In this document: positions 55,696-64,000 of the stretch, piece by piece
Position numbering within the stretch: position 1 is the stretch's first letter
How the letters are laid out: each line of letters starts with the position of its first letter
Origin: Pseudomonas viridiflava
GTDB taxonomy: Bacteria; Pseudomonadota; Gammaproteobacteria; Pseudomonadales; Pseudomonadaceae
Reading direction: 5' to 3'
DNA: 64,000 bases
Assembly (NCBI RefSeq): GCF_003702045.1
Contig: NZ_RBTP01000031.1
Coordinates: 178,137 to 242,136 of the forward strand
Translations under genes and position numbers: made by a program
Notes under the pieces: generated by a model
What the model saw: only the letters and a program-made list of their open reading frames with translations
Told to the model about the DNA's origin: nothing
The model's database searches: none

Positions 55696-58600
55696 ATGAA
55701 CAGCCTCTGGAGCCCGCTTCGCCAGCACACCCTGTTTCACCCCTCCACCGCCCTGCTGGAGCAACCCGGCATCCTGCTGCCCGACTACCGAGGCGAGCGG
55801 CACGATACGCTCAACCCTGCGGTGCCCTTCTCGCTCTCGCCCTTGCACTTCTCGACCGGCGAGGGTCGACTGCCCTCACTGGCCGAAGAGCCGGTTCCAG
55901 ACGATCACAGCGCCGACATTGAACGGCGTCTGACGGCGCTGCGTGACAGTCAAGGTTTCAGTCTGATCACTGACTCGGAACTGCTGCTTAAAGCCTGCCA
56001 ACTGGACATGGATTTCCCCCAGGACCGTCACGCTCACGTTCGCGAACAACTGACCACGTTGCTCGCCCGCAAAACCGGCAAACGCTTGAATCCGGATGAC
56101 TTGCACATCGCGTTTAACACCCAAGACAGCCCCGCGGCCGACGATGACGGCGTGGAGCAGTACAGCCTGCGCCTGTCGCTGACCGAAGTCGCCCTGATCA
56201 GCTTCGACCCGCCGCGTTTTTTAGCCTTGCACCGCAGCCGCGACCGAGCCAGCGCCGACCTGTCGCTGACCGACGAAGTACCGTCATTAACGGCCGCTCA
56301 GACGCTCGCCTGGATCCTCGAAACGCCGTGGAGCACTGATTACAGCGCTGTGTTCGCAGCGTTCTGGCATCGGCACAGGGCAACCTATCGCCTGCTGTCA
56401 TGCGTGAGCCTGCTGGATCAACTGGCACACCAGCATGCGATGGGCCACATCAGTCGAAGCGGCTATTCACTGACGCTCGATGCATTGGGTTTGCGCCAAT
56501 TCCCGTCTGACATCCAGGCACTCACCCCTTCATTGCGCGGCGCCATGAGCGAAGTCCGGATGCTGTCGATCAATGGTCAGCCAGTGCCGGGGATCTTCCA
56601 GGTCAGCTCGAAAGCAACCGCGCACTGCTTCATTCATGTGCTGAGCGTCAGCGGTCCGGTCGTTGAATACATCAGCGACGAGCCCGGATACATGGCTGAG
56701 CGGTTACTGGCGACGCTGAATGCCTCGGGGCTGTACGGCCATGTGTTGATGGACCTTGAGCAGGGCAAACGACCGGTCATCGATTCAATGCTGATCGAAG
56801 GGGACGTGTTCAGCGAGCTGACCGAGACGCAGGAACGTATGACCTACGCGTTAATCGAGACAGACACCTGTGACAGCACCGATCTGCTCCGTCCCCTCGC
56901 CCGCAGCCTTGAACTGGCCAGCGCTGTAGACCTCTGGCCAGCGCAATCGGCCGTGCTGGACCGCCTGCCGGCGCCATCAGGTGAAGCGGTGCAGATCATG
57001 GCCGACTACCTGCGGGTTCATCACGGTCTGGCGCTGGATCCCGAGCAGGTGTTCATCGCCTATCAGTCCGGAACCGTCATTACGCCCCAGGGCGGGCTGC
57101 GCACGCCCTCCCTGCATGTGCATACGCCCGACGAAATGCCGATCAGCCTGAGCGAAGCGCTGGTGAGCCACTACCGGGTCGAACGCCCGGTGGGCTATGT
57201 CGATCATGAAGGCGCCACGGTCGTTTTTCTGGATCCCACTGGCCAAGGTGATATCGGACAAGGCCAGCCCCTGCGACTCGATCCTCAAGCGATTGAGGAC
57301 TACATCAAGACATTCGACTTTCTGAGCTGGATGACGCGAAAGCTGGATGATTTTTGGGTACAGCAGCAGACGGCCATCGAGCAGGCGCTCAGATCGACCT
57401 TCATTGTCCAGGCTCTCACCAGTCTCAAACGAGGCCGCATGACGCGCAGCGGGTTCGATCTGATCGTCCAGGCCATGACATCTGTCGAGCCAGTCAGGTG
57501 GCTGGCTCTCGGGTTCTTTGTCCAGGGTTCGTTGCTTGATGGCATGGAACATCAATACACCGGCTTGCTGGTGATCGAGCAGCCGGGCGAGTTGAAGCTC
57601 CTGTACCAGGCGGGGCACCCCGATGCCTTCGTCGAGTGCCGCAACGACACCGAACTGAATCAACACCTCAAGCACGCCACTGCAGAACCTCAGTGGCGCG
57701 AAGCAGTCATGCGCTACGTGCCTGCCCACCATCACAAGCGCCTGGACTACCTGTTGCGATTGTGGAGTGGCACACAGTCGCCGCAGCCGCCGGTGTCGAT
57801 TCTTCGCCCCTGGACCGACGCGCTGTACAACCCGGATACACGGCAGGCGCTGCATCAATCACTGTGCGAGAAAAGGCTGGAAGGCTCGCCATTCAGCTTT
57901 CTGAGTCAGTTGCTCAAACACAACGCGCAAAGCGATGCGGAGGACAGAATCGTAACGCGCGCACAGGTTTCACTGGCCGATTGGACAGACCGCCTGACGC
58001 GCTTGCAATGGGTATTGGCGCCCCTGTCGCTGTTGCTGACACCGGCCTTTATCGCCTCGCTGGCCATCGAAGTCGGCCTTACTTCGTTGAGCATCGCCGT
58101 CGCACGCCTGCCTGGCAGCCGTTACGCAGAGAAGAACCAAGCGCTGCTTTCCGGCCTGACGTTGGGGTTGCTGCAATTGGGGCCGAACACCCCAAGGTTA
58201 TTGGGTTCGCTACGTCGCATCATCACGCCTGCCGCCAAAGCAGCTCCGACAGCAGCTGGCACGCTGGAGGCGCTGAAGGGCTGGCCTGCCGCGCGCTCGC
58301 ACATGATGGTCGCGCGCCAGACTCGGCTGGAAACGTTCTTCCACACCGACGCCCTGCTCAAACGCTGGACGCTCGTAGGGCCGGCGAGCGTCGGTCATCT
58401 TCCTGTACACGCCTGGAAACTGGGGCGCAGATTCCTGCTCTGGACCTCCGACAGGGGCCAGGCAAGAACGCTGGTTGTCAGCACGCATGGCTATTATTTG
58501 CCGTGGACCTCGACCGTAGAAATCCCCAACGGCACGGAAATTCATACGTATGCGCCACATGGCTACGAACTGGTCGACCCCAAGCTGCATCGCGTCGTCA

Positions 58601-59055
58601 GTGAACATGTCAACGCCTTCGCCATTTCCAATGCCCTGGAAAACAGGCTGGTACAACCGTCAAACCTCGCACCTCAGGTCATTACGGACAAGCTCATGGC
58701 GGGCACCGCACTGCCCGGCAGCCTGAAGAACTACACGCTGTCGAAGTTTCAGACCGCGGCTGACGAAAGCTATCAGGACATCGCCAATGTGGTGCGCAAC
58801 TCGAATGCCTCGCCCCTGCGTGGCTGGTTGCCCCCAACGCCAATGGATGTACTGAGCATCCGCAACCGCTTCGGCATGACGCCTCCGTCACTGGCCGATC
58901 TGTTCGACACGCTGTCGGCTCAGGGCATTCATTACGACCGCATTCTGCTGGTGCATTGCCGGTGCGCCGCAATCTCCTCAATGCTGCGCCGCGCTCCGGT
59001 TTATCATGCCGCAAGCGTCAGGCCCGTGATCAGTAACGCAACGGAGCCTGGCTGA
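55696..59055 (+). CDS. Large DUF6543-type protein with C-terminal Stv-like domain
   Basis: About 1119 residues from the ATG at 55696 (MNSLWSPLRQHTLFHPSTALL). An ATG 20 codons earlier (55636) is possible and neither has a clear ribosome-binding site. It resembles the very large DUF6543 proteins common in Pseudomonas, which are suspected contact-dependent toxins or effectors. A hydrophobic stretch at about 771-808 (LQWVLAPLSLLLTPAFIASL...) could insert into membranes. The last ~195 residues (VVSTHGYYLPWTSTVEIPNG, ending in ILLVHCRCA) match the putative adhesin Stv-type module seen as a C-terminal cargo. There is no signal peptide and no adjacent immunity gene is recognisable. Molecular activity is unknown. 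Confidence 0.65.
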   Translation: MNSLWSPLRQHTLFHPSTALLEQPGILLPDYRGERHDTLNPAVPFSLSPLHFSTGEGRLPSLAEEPVPDDHSADIERRLTALRDSQGFSLITDSELLLKACQLDMDFPQDRHAHVREQLTTLLARKTGKRLNPDDLHIAFNTQDSPAADDDGVEQYSLRLSLTEVALISFDPPRFLALHRSRDRASADLSLTDEVPSLTAAQTLAWILETPWSTDYSAVFAAFWHRHRATYRLLSCVSLLDQLAHQHAMGHISRSGYSLTLDALGLRQFPSDIQALTPSLRGAMSEVRMLSINGQPVPGIFQVSSKATAHCFIHVLSVSGPVVEYISDEPGYMAERLLATLNASGLYGHVLMDLEQGKRPVIDSMLIEGDVFSELTETQERMTYALIETDTCDSTDLLRPLARSLELASAVDLWPAQSAVLDRLPAPSGEAVQIMADYLRVHHGLALDPEQVFIAYQSGTVITPQGGLRTPSLHVHTPDEMPISLSEALVSHYRVERPVGYVDHEGATVVFLDPTGQGDIGQGQPLRLDPQAIEDYIKTFDFLSWMTRKLDDFWVQQQTAIEQALRSTFIVQALTSLKRGRMTRSGFDLIVQAMTSVEPVRWLALGFFVQGSLLDGMEHQYTGLLVIEQPGELKLLYQAGHPDAFVECRNDTELNQHLKHATAEPQWREAVMRYVPAHHHKRLDYLLRLWSGTQSPQPPVSILRPWTDALYNPDTRQALHQSLCEKRLEGSPFSFLSQLLKHNAQSDAEDRIVTRAQVSLADWTDRLTRLQWVLAPLSLLLTPAFIASLAIEVGLTSLSIAVARLPGSRYAEKNQALLSGLTLGLLQLGPNTPRLLGSLRRIITPAAKAAPTAAGTLEALKGWPAARSHMMVARQTRLETFFHTDALLKRWTLVGPASVGHLPVHAWKLGRRFLLWTSDRGQARTLVVSTHGYYLPWTSTVEIPNGTEIHTYAPHGYELVDPKLHRVVSEHVNAFAISNALENRLVQPSNLAPQVITDKLMAGTALPGSLKNYTLSKFQTAADESYQDIANVVRNSNASPLRGWLPPTPMDVLSIRNRFGMTPPSLADLFDTLSAQGIHYDRILLVHCRCAAISSMLRRAPVYHAASVRPVISNATEPG

Positions 59056-59086
59056 GCTGACTATCGAGTACGGTGCCCGTATCGCC

Positions 59087-59326
59087 ATGACCAACGCCTC
59101 TATCGACCCCAACCTCTGTCCGGTGTGCGGCTTTAGCAATCAGTGCAGCCTGGCCGACCCGCGCACCCTCGATCAGCCCTGCTGGTGCTTTTCCGAAAGC
59201 ATCGACCCTGCGGTGCTTGAAGCCCTGCCTGACGAGATCCGCAACAAGGCCTGCCTGTGCCCGCGCTGCGCGGGCATCACGAATACTGCGCCTGAAGATT
59301 CAGCGCTGGGGCAGCCTGCACGCTAG
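59087..59326 (+). CDS. Cysteine-rich CWC family protein
   Basis: A 79-residue protein with cysteines in the order CPVCG, QC, CWCF, CLCPRC, the layout of the CWC family and a probable zinc-binding site. It precedes the pseudouridine synthase gene by 44 bp, a common pseudomonad neighbourhood. The role is unknown; it might assist RNA modification. Confidence 0.85.
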   Translation: MTNASIDPNLCPVCGFSNQCSLADPRTLDQPCWCFSESIDPAVLEALPDEIRNKACLCPRCAGITNTAPEDSALGQPAR

Positions 59327-59370
59327 ATCGCGTACCATACGCGCCCCATCATTCGCCTGTTGTCTTCGTC

Positions 59371-60063
59371 ATGCGTCTAGACCGCTTCCTCAGTAACCTG
59401 CCCCGTTTCAACCGCAAAGACGTGCGCATGGCACTGGTCGGCGGGCGTGTGAAAGTGGACGGTCAGATCGTCACGGACCCGCACCACGACGTGCGAGCGT
59501 TCAGCAGCGTGGCGTTTGACGACGAGATCATTCAGCCAGGCAAAGCGGCGCGCTATTTCATGCTGCACAAACCGCAAGGGTGTGTGAGCGCCACGGTCGA
59601 TCCGCAGCATCCCACGGTCTTGGATTTGCTGGATGAACCTGACAAACATGAACTTCATATTGCTGGGCGCCTGGATTTCAACACCACCGGTCTGATGTTA
59701 ATGACCAATGACGGTCACTGGTCACGTCGCCTGACACAGCCGCAAACAAAGTTGCCAAAGGTGTATTACGTCGAGACCGAGCAGGTTATCGACGAACGGT
59801 ATATAACCAAGTTTGCCGAAGGCTTTTACTTCCCGTTCGAAAACATCACCACGCAACCGGCCGTATTATCTATCGAGGGGCCTCGTTGTGCCCGGCTGAG
59901 TATCGTCGAAGGCCGTTACCATCAGGTCAAACGGATGTTCGGCCATTTCGATAATAAGGTGTTGATTCTGCACAGAGAACGCATGGGGGCATTGTCCCTG
60001 GACCCTATGCTAGAGCCCGGCAGCTACCGTGCGCTGCACGCCGCAGAAATCGAGCTATTCTAA
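59371..60063 (+). CDS. rsuA: RsuA-family 16S rRNA pseudouridine synthase
   Basis: A 230-residue enzyme. An S4 RNA-binding domain (RLDRFLSNLPRFNRKDVRMALVGGRVKVDG) is followed by the catalytic domain, with the active Asp in HIAGRLDFNTTGLMLMTNDG. The C-terminal part has the PKVYYVET and EGRYHQVKRMFGHFDN signatures. It probably modifies U516 of 16S rRNA, as the family name enzyme does. No terminator is evident after its stop. Confidence 0.9.
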   Translation: MRLDRFLSNLPRFNRKDVRMALVGGRVKVDGQIVTDPHHDVRAFSSVAFDDEIIQPGKAARYFMLHKPQGCVSATVDPQHPTVLDLLDEPDKHELHIAGRLDFNTTGLMLMTNDGHWSRRLTQPQTKLPKVYYVETEQVIDERYITKFAEGFYFPFENITTQPAVLSIEGPRCARLSIVEGRYHQVKRMFGHFDNKVLILHRERMGALSLDPMLEPGSYRALHAAEIELF

Positions 60064-60363
60064 AAAAGTCACAACCGTTCGGCGGAATGCGCAATAAGCC
60101 TATGGATGGCGCTTGCGGGTTTACCTATCCACTGCTTGAATCCAAACCGTCAGTCCACATGTGACTGATGAGTCAGAACATCATTCCAAGAAACCTTTTG
60201 CCGTACCGAGTCATTGGACTCACGACAAATTGCCCGCCAATAACAATACCTGTCGGACAGATCGTTCGGATCGACATGGGCCTTTAACCGGCTAATGCCT
60301 GCCTGTCACGAAACTCGTGCAACGTTGTTGTACGCATACCTGTTTACGCCAGGAGTTACACCT
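60064..60363. other. 300-bp rsuA-rhlA intergenic region
   Basis: No ORF is supported here. The only structured element is CTGTC-G-GACAG (60250-60260), a short palindrome preceded by AC, which has a luxR-box flavour but lacks the 20-bp spacing. CAGGAG at 60349 is the ribosome-binding site of rhlA. I see no convincing sigma-70 promoter. Confidence 0.5.
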
Positions 60364-61257
60364 ATGTCGCCAGAAAAAGCCGTGCTTGATATACAAGGAC
60401 AGTTTCGGGTTTACACGGAGTTTTATCGCGCAGATGCCGCGGAAAAAACCATCATCATGGTAAACGGCTCACTGGCCACTACCGCGTCATTTGCGCAAAC
60501 CGTCCGCAACCTTTACCCGACGATGAACGTGGTGCTTTACGATCAGCCATACGCTGGAAGATCCAAACCGCACAACCGTCATGAAAGGCCCCTGACCCGG
60601 GAAATGGAAGGCCAGATCCTTTTGGAGCTGATCGACCACTTCAATGCCGAACACGTCATGTCGTTCTCATGGGGTGGCGCCGCTGCGCTGGTCGCACTTT
60701 CTCAGCGTCCCAAGCGCATCGAAAGCGCCGTCATCAGCTCGTTCTCGCCCGTTCTCAACGACCACATGCGTGACTACCTGAACCGGGGCATCCTTCATTT
60801 GGGCGCTCACGACCGCTACGAAGTCGGCCACCTGATCAACAACACCATCGGCAAGCACTTGCCGTCGTTGTTCAAGCGCTTCAATTACCGCCACGTAAGC
60901 AGCCTGGACCTGCATGAATACGACCAGATGCACTACCACATCAGTCAGGTACTGGAGATCGATCCGGGCAATTACCTCACCGCTGCGAAAAACATCAACG
61001 TACCCGTCTTGTTCATGAACGGTGCCTGGGACGAATACACCGCCGCGAACGACGCCGTGCATTTTGCGAAGTACGTCAAAGACTGCAGCTTCAGCACCAT
61101 CGAAGCCGCAGGGCATTTTCTGGACATGGAACACAAGGCCGCCTGCCGTGATTCGAAGCGGGCACTGCTGAGTTTCCTGCAACCGGAACCTGCCGTGGCA
61201 GAGTCATCACGTCACGCTTACCAGCCGGTCCAGAACCACCATGCCCTCGCCTTCTGA
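60364..61257 (+). CDS. rhlA: 3-(3-hydroxyalkanoyloxy)alkanoate synthase RhlA
   Basis: A 297-residue alpha/beta-hydrolase-fold acyltransferase that joins two hydroxyacyl-ACP chains to make the surfactant HAA. ATG 60364 (MSPEKAVLDIQGQFRVYTEFYRA) has CAGGAG upstream. The nucleophile elbow is SWGG in HVMSFSWGGAAALVALSQRP. The catalytic Asp/His lie in NGAWDEYTAAND and AAGHFLDMEH. Unlike the P. aeruginosa locus, no rhlB rhamnosyltransferase follows, so the product is likely free HAA used for surface motility. Confidence 0.9.
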   Translation: MSPEKAVLDIQGQFRVYTEFYRADAAEKTIIMVNGSLATTASFAQTVRNLYPTMNVVLYDQPYAGRSKPHNRHERPLTREMEGQILLELIDHFNAEHVMSFSWGGAAALVALSQRPKRIESAVISSFSPVLNDHMRDYLNRGILHLGAHDRYEVGHLINNTIGKHLPSLFKRFNYRHVSSLDLHEYDQMHYHISQVLEIDPGNYLTAAKNINVPVLFMNGAWDEYTAANDAVHFAKYVKDCSFSTIEAAGHFLDMEHKAACRDSKRALLSFLQPEPAVAESSRHAYQPVQNHHALAF

Positions 61258-61370
61258 GAACAGCGTTCGACAGCACCAGGGATCCTCCGCCAGCGCACGG
61301 ACAGCGGCACTCGGCGGACGGCTTCCAGGGTGAAGGTCCGGGGAAAAGCAGGGTTCAAGGAAATTAACGC

Positions 61371-61399
61371 TTCAAATGCAGGACCGCATCTGGTACAAA
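61371..61399 (+). promoter_or_regulatory. Sigma-70 promoter of tRNA-Gly
   Basis: TTCAAA (61371-61376), exactly 17 nt, then TACAAA (61394-61399), placing the start about 7-8 bp before the mature tRNA. Both boxes deviate from consensus, so this is a moderate prediction. Confidence 0.5.
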
Positions 61400-61413
61400 G
61401 TCAGCCGCTTTGA

Positions 61414-61487
61414 GCGGGTATAGTTTAGTGGCAAAACGAAAGCTTCCCAAGCTTTAGTTGAGGGTTCGATTCCCTCTACCCGCTCCA
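61414..61487 (+). tRNA. tRNA-Gly (anticodon CCC)
   Basis: 74 nt including an encoded CCA. Acceptor arm GCGGGTA (61414-61420) pairs with TACCCGC (61477-61483). The anticodon stem AAAGC/GCTTT has loop TTCCCAA. The T-loop is GGTTCGATTCC. It reads GGG codons. Confidence 0.97.
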
Positions 61488-61672
61488 CTTTCCAGACACA
61501 TTGTCTGAATCGTAAACTCCCCGAAATACCTATTCCTCCTGTATTCGTCGTAACCCACCGATTAACAACGCGCCTGATTCCCACGATTGCAGTCCCCTCG
61601 CGTTTTCATATGCGCAGGCCGAATGCCCGCTTTCTCGACGCGGAACGCCAAACGCTCCCAAAGCCAACGCAT

Positions 61673-61727
61673 TGAAAGAGCCGCTGTTGCCCGGCTCACG
61701 CAATGCCGGGCAACAGCGACTCTTTCA
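61673..61727. repeat. 22-bp stem hairpin between tRNA-Gly and the RTX gene
   Basis: GAAAGAGCCGCTGTTGCCCG and on through 61695 pairs with the reverse complement at 61705-61727 around a 9-nt loop, with a single mismatch (C-A). It lies in the 325-bp gap 61488-61812. The rest of that gap has no ORF. Confidence 0.75.
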
Positions 61728-61781
61728 CGTTTGATTGTGGAAGCGGGACAGCCATCAGATGGCTTTACAAGGGTAAGCAAT

Positions 61782-61808
61782 ATGAGGCGGCGAACGAAGC
61801 CGCCTCAT
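61782..61808 (-). terminator. Stem-loop at the 3' end of the RTX gene
   Basis: ATGAGGCGGC (61782-61791) and GCCGCCTCAT (61799-61808) make a perfect 10-bp stem with a 7-nt loop, 5 bp past the RTX stop. The following minus-strand sequence is only weakly T-rich (ATTGCTT). Confidence 0.7.
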
Positions 61809-61812
61809 CCTT

Positions 61813-64000
61813 TCAGGAAAACATATCCTGAATGGCGGGCAGACCGATGAGCTGCATATCCGCCGTCTGGATCTGTTCGATGGTTTCGTAACCTGCAAAC
61901 CAACTCTCTAGGCGAACGCCCTCTTGAGGTGCCTGTCCTGCAGGAAAGCTTGAACGGTGCAGATACAGGTCGTCACCGATCCGGTCCAATAACAGCTCAT
62001 TGCTGCTTATGTTGGACAAAATCAATTTATCAATGCGGCTTACGCCCTCGTCCCGGATCGTCACGAGTTCTGAAGTATTGATGATGTAGGTATCGTCATC
62101 CTCACCACCGTAGGCAAAACCGCTGGCGCGCATCACCAGTCGGTCATCCCCCTGACCTCCTGACAACGAAAAGCCTGTGCCTGTCCCGGTCAACACGTCG
62201 TTGCCTTGCCCACCGTCAGCCATGCCATAAGTCACAGTAATAGTGTCGGCCCCGGCCTCACCGTAGGCCTGACTGCCTTGGTCGTTGACCGCCGTGAGAA
62301 TGGTGTCGTTACCGCTACCGCCGTACAAGATATCTGCCTGCGGTCCGTTGGTCGGGCTGCCCAGTGCGAAAGGTCCGATTGACGAAACCAGGCCGCCATA
62401 GAGGAAATCGTTGCCGTCGCCGCCGTCGATGACGTCGTTACCCAATCCGCCTTCCAGATAATTGGCACCAGCGTCGCCTACCAAGACATCGTTATAGTGA
62501 CTGCCCAACACGCGTTCGATGTTGAGCAATACATCGCCCTCGGCGTCTCCACCCTGATTGGCTTGAGTTTGCAAGTTGATCGAGACGCCTGCCGCGTTTG
62601 TGATGTACCAAACGCTGTCCTGGCCTTCGCGACCATCGATCACATCTGCGCCAGCGCCTCCGATGAACGTGTCCCCCAGACGAGAGCCCGATAGCGTGTC
62701 GTTAAAATTGCTGCCTTGAAAAATCTCGATGCTGGTGTAGGTATGACCCGCCGCCTCACCGACCGTAGTGCCGTTGGTCAAGTCCAGGGTGATTGCACTG
62801 GCGGACTGCTCGTACGTGACCAAGTCCTGGCCAACGCCGCCATCCACCATCATTGACGAACTGCCACCATAGAACGTGTCGTTGAAATTCGACCCTCTGA
62901 CCACCTCGATACCCGTGTAGGTATCACCTGCCGCGATTCCGGAATACACGCCGGTCTTGAGGTTGATGAACATCGCTTCCTTGCTGTCCAGGTAGCCCGC
63001 GACATCGCTGCCCGCACCGCCAATGAACTGGTCTGCACCCGCGCCACCGTAGAGGGTGTCGTTGCCTGAGCCACCGGTGATGACGTTGTTGCTGTCGTTG
63101 CCGTAGCCGGTGAAAGCGCCGGTGCCGACGTACGTCAGGCGTTCGACGTTTGCGGCCAGGAACGTGTTGGCAGGGTTGATCACCGAGACGCGTACTTCGT
63201 CGTTGCCGCCGTCAGCTTGCTCGATGATGGTCGGGGCGTAGCCCATGTTGATGTTGTAAATATCGTCGCCCGCACCACCTTCCAGTCGAACACCTGTGAC
63301 GATGGTGTAAGGACCCGCGGTGAGAACGTCATTGAAAGCCGAGCCGATGACGTTTTCGATCGCCGTCAATGTGCTGCCTTCGGCTTCGCCGCCTGAGCCT
63401 GCCGTGCCCGTGCCTAGACGAACGTTGATGTTTACTGCGGACGTCGAGCCCGAGTAATCCACGGTGTCGACACCGGCACCGCCGTCGAAATCCATACCGC
63501 TGCCATCGCCGATGAAGGTGTCGTTGAAGTTAGAACCCCGGATCACTTCGATGTCGGTGTAAGTGTCGCCTGCGGCAATCCCGGAGTTGACGCCGGTCTT
63601 GAGGTTGATGGACACCGCTTCCTTACTGTCCAGGTAACCGGCACCGTCGTAACCCGCGCCGCCGATGAACTGGTCTGCACCCGCGCCACCGTAGAGGGTG
63701 TCGTTACCCGAGCCACCGGTGATGACGTTGTTGCTGTCGTTGCCATAACCAATGAAGGCACCGGTGCCGACGTACGTCAGGCGCTCGACATTGGCCGCCA
63801 GGAACGTGTTGGCAGGGTTGATCACCGACACGCGTACTTCGTCATTGCCGCCGTCAGCTTGCTCGATGATGGTCGGGGCGTAGCCCATGTTGATGTTGTA
63901 AATATCGTCGCCCGCACCACCTTCCAGTCGAACACCTGTGACGATGGTGTAAGGACCCGCGGTGAGAACGTCATTGAAGGCCGAGCCAATGACGTTTTCG
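61813..64000 (-). CDS. RTX/hemolysin-type calcium-binding repeat protein, C-terminal part
   Basis: 728 residues are visible; the frame continues off the right edge, so the start is unknown. It contains GGxGxDxLxGG nonapeptide blocks (GGSGNDTLYGGAGADQF) that bind calcium and drive folding after type I secretion. Between them are conserved GDTYTxIEVxxGSNFNDT units. The C-terminal end (DKLILSNISSNELLLDRIGD, then SWFAGYETIEQIQTAD) resembles the secretion-signal region of such proteins. A 642-bp (214-residue) tandem duplication occupies 62716-64000. An adhesin or secreted enzyme is likely, but no catalytic domain lies in the window. Confidence 0.85.
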   Translation of the reverse strand, partial: ENVIGSAFNDVLTAGPYTIVTGVRLEGGAGDDIYNINMGYAPTIIEQADGGNDEVRVSVINPANTFLAANVERLTYVGTGAFIGYGNDSNNVITGGSGNDTLYGGAGADQFIGGAGYDGAGYLDSKEAVSINLKTGVNSGIAAGDTYTDIEVIRGSNFNDTFIGDGSGMDFDGGAGVDTVDYSGSTSAVNINVRLGTGTAGSGGEAEGSTLTAIENVIGSAFNDVLTAGPYTIVTGVRLEGGAGDDIYNINMGYAPTIIEQADGGNDEVRVSVINPANTFLAANVERLTYVGTGAFTGYGNDSNNVITGGSGNDTLYGGAGADQFIGGAGSDVAGYLDSKEAMFINLKTGVYSGIAAGDTYTGIEVVRGSNFNDTFYGGSSSMMVDGGVGQDLVTYEQSASAITLDLTNGTTVGEAAGHTYTSIEIFQGSNFNDTLSGSRLGDTFIGGAGADVIDGREGQDSVWYITNAAGVSINLQTQANQGGDAEGDVLLNIERVLGSHYNDVLVGDAGANYLEGGLGNDVIDGGDGNDFLYGGLVSSIGPFALGSPTNGPQADILYGGSGNDTILTAVNDQGSQAYGEAGADTITVTYGMADGGQGNDVLTGTGTGFSLSGGQGDDRLVMRASGFAYGGEDDDTYIINTSELVTIRDEGVSRIDKLILSNISSNELLLDRIGDDLYLHRSSFPAGQAPQEGVRLESWFAGYETIEQIQTADMQLIGLPAIQDMFS
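62716..64000. repeat. 642-bp tandem repeat within the RTX gene
   Basis: The ATG codon of the MGYAPTII segment recurs at 63888 and 63246, exactly 642 bp (214 codons) apart. Sequence on both sides, such as the ACGTACGTCAGGCG words and the GTAGAGGGTGTCGTTxCC region, is near-identical with scattered silent changes. Copies are best conserved from about 62960 to 63357 and from 63600 to the window end. Confidence 0.9.

Noticed and set aside
60250..60260. CTGTC-G-GACAG upstream of rhlA as a lux box
   Set aside because: The palindrome is only 11 bp and lacks the usual 20-bp layout, so quorum control is not supported by sequence alone.
61414..61487. tRNA-Gly as an integration site for a genomic island
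   Set aside because: No integrase gene follows and no direct repeat of the tRNA 3' end was seen in the downstream 2.5 kb.

Overview
The window looks like chromosome from a fluorescent Pseudomonas, most likely the P. syringae complex. The evidence is: the algU-mucA-mucB-mucD block without mucC, rhlA without an adjacent rhlB, a membrane quinoprotein glucose dehydrogenase, pseudomonad-type REP doublets (inverted pairs built on GAGCGAGCTTGCTCGC or GAGCGGACTTGTCCGC), and moderately high GC with conserved gammaproteobacterial housekeeping genes. There is no rRNA, IS element, phage or CRISPR; the only RNA gene is a tRNA-Gly(CCC).

Layout. 1-1526: 3' end of gcd. 1678-11005: an accessory catabolic cluster. 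A tandem-HTH GntR regulator is divergent from an amidase, an imidase-like polysaccharide-deacetylase-fold hydrolase, an MFS carrier, two SDRs, a small Cys protein, a CobW GTPase and a signal-less solute-binding-like protein. A 26-bp perfect palindrome and ATGTAC half-sites lie in the divergent region. 11223-15540: a four-gene operon on the minus strand (cupredoxin-like protein, membrane GGDEF/EAL protein with a degenerate GGDEF, DUF3034 barrel, truncated-haemoglobin lipoprotein). 15724-18141: a lon paralogue behind a sigma-32-like promoter. 18411-20614: chagasin-type inhibitor, cmoA, cmoB. 20972-27241: lepA-lepB-DUF4845-rnc-era-recO-pdxJ. 27413-31306: algU-mucA-mucB-mucD with an AlgU-type autoregulatory promoter. 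31796-36103: nadB, ygfX, sdhE, ygfZ, an HDOD protein. 36107-42708: the tctDE two-component system divergent from tctCBA-abrB, with three 11-bp-phased TGAAAG repeats between them. 42713-45371: ung, an enoyl-CoA hydratase-family protein, a Tyr/Gly-rich lipoprotein.

45695-55568 is the most striking region: a guanidine assimilation operon. A sigma-54-like promoter precedes a guanidine-I (ykkC) riboswitch. Then come an ABC importer, the two DUF1989 proteins (carboxyguanidine deiminase type), a guanidine/urea carboxylase and allophanate hydrolase. A second element, with the exact architecture of a guanidine-II (mini-ykkC) riboswitch (two hairpins with ACGA and ACGG loops), sits inside the operon just before the carboxylase. 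A REP doublet has been absorbed in frame into the carboxylase reading frame.

55696-64000: a giant DUF6543-type secreted/toxin-like protein with a C-terminal Stv-like domain, a CWC protein, an RsuA-type pseudouridine synthase, rhlA, tRNA-Gly, and the 3' part of an RTX repeat protein with a 642-bp tandem repeat that runs off the window end.
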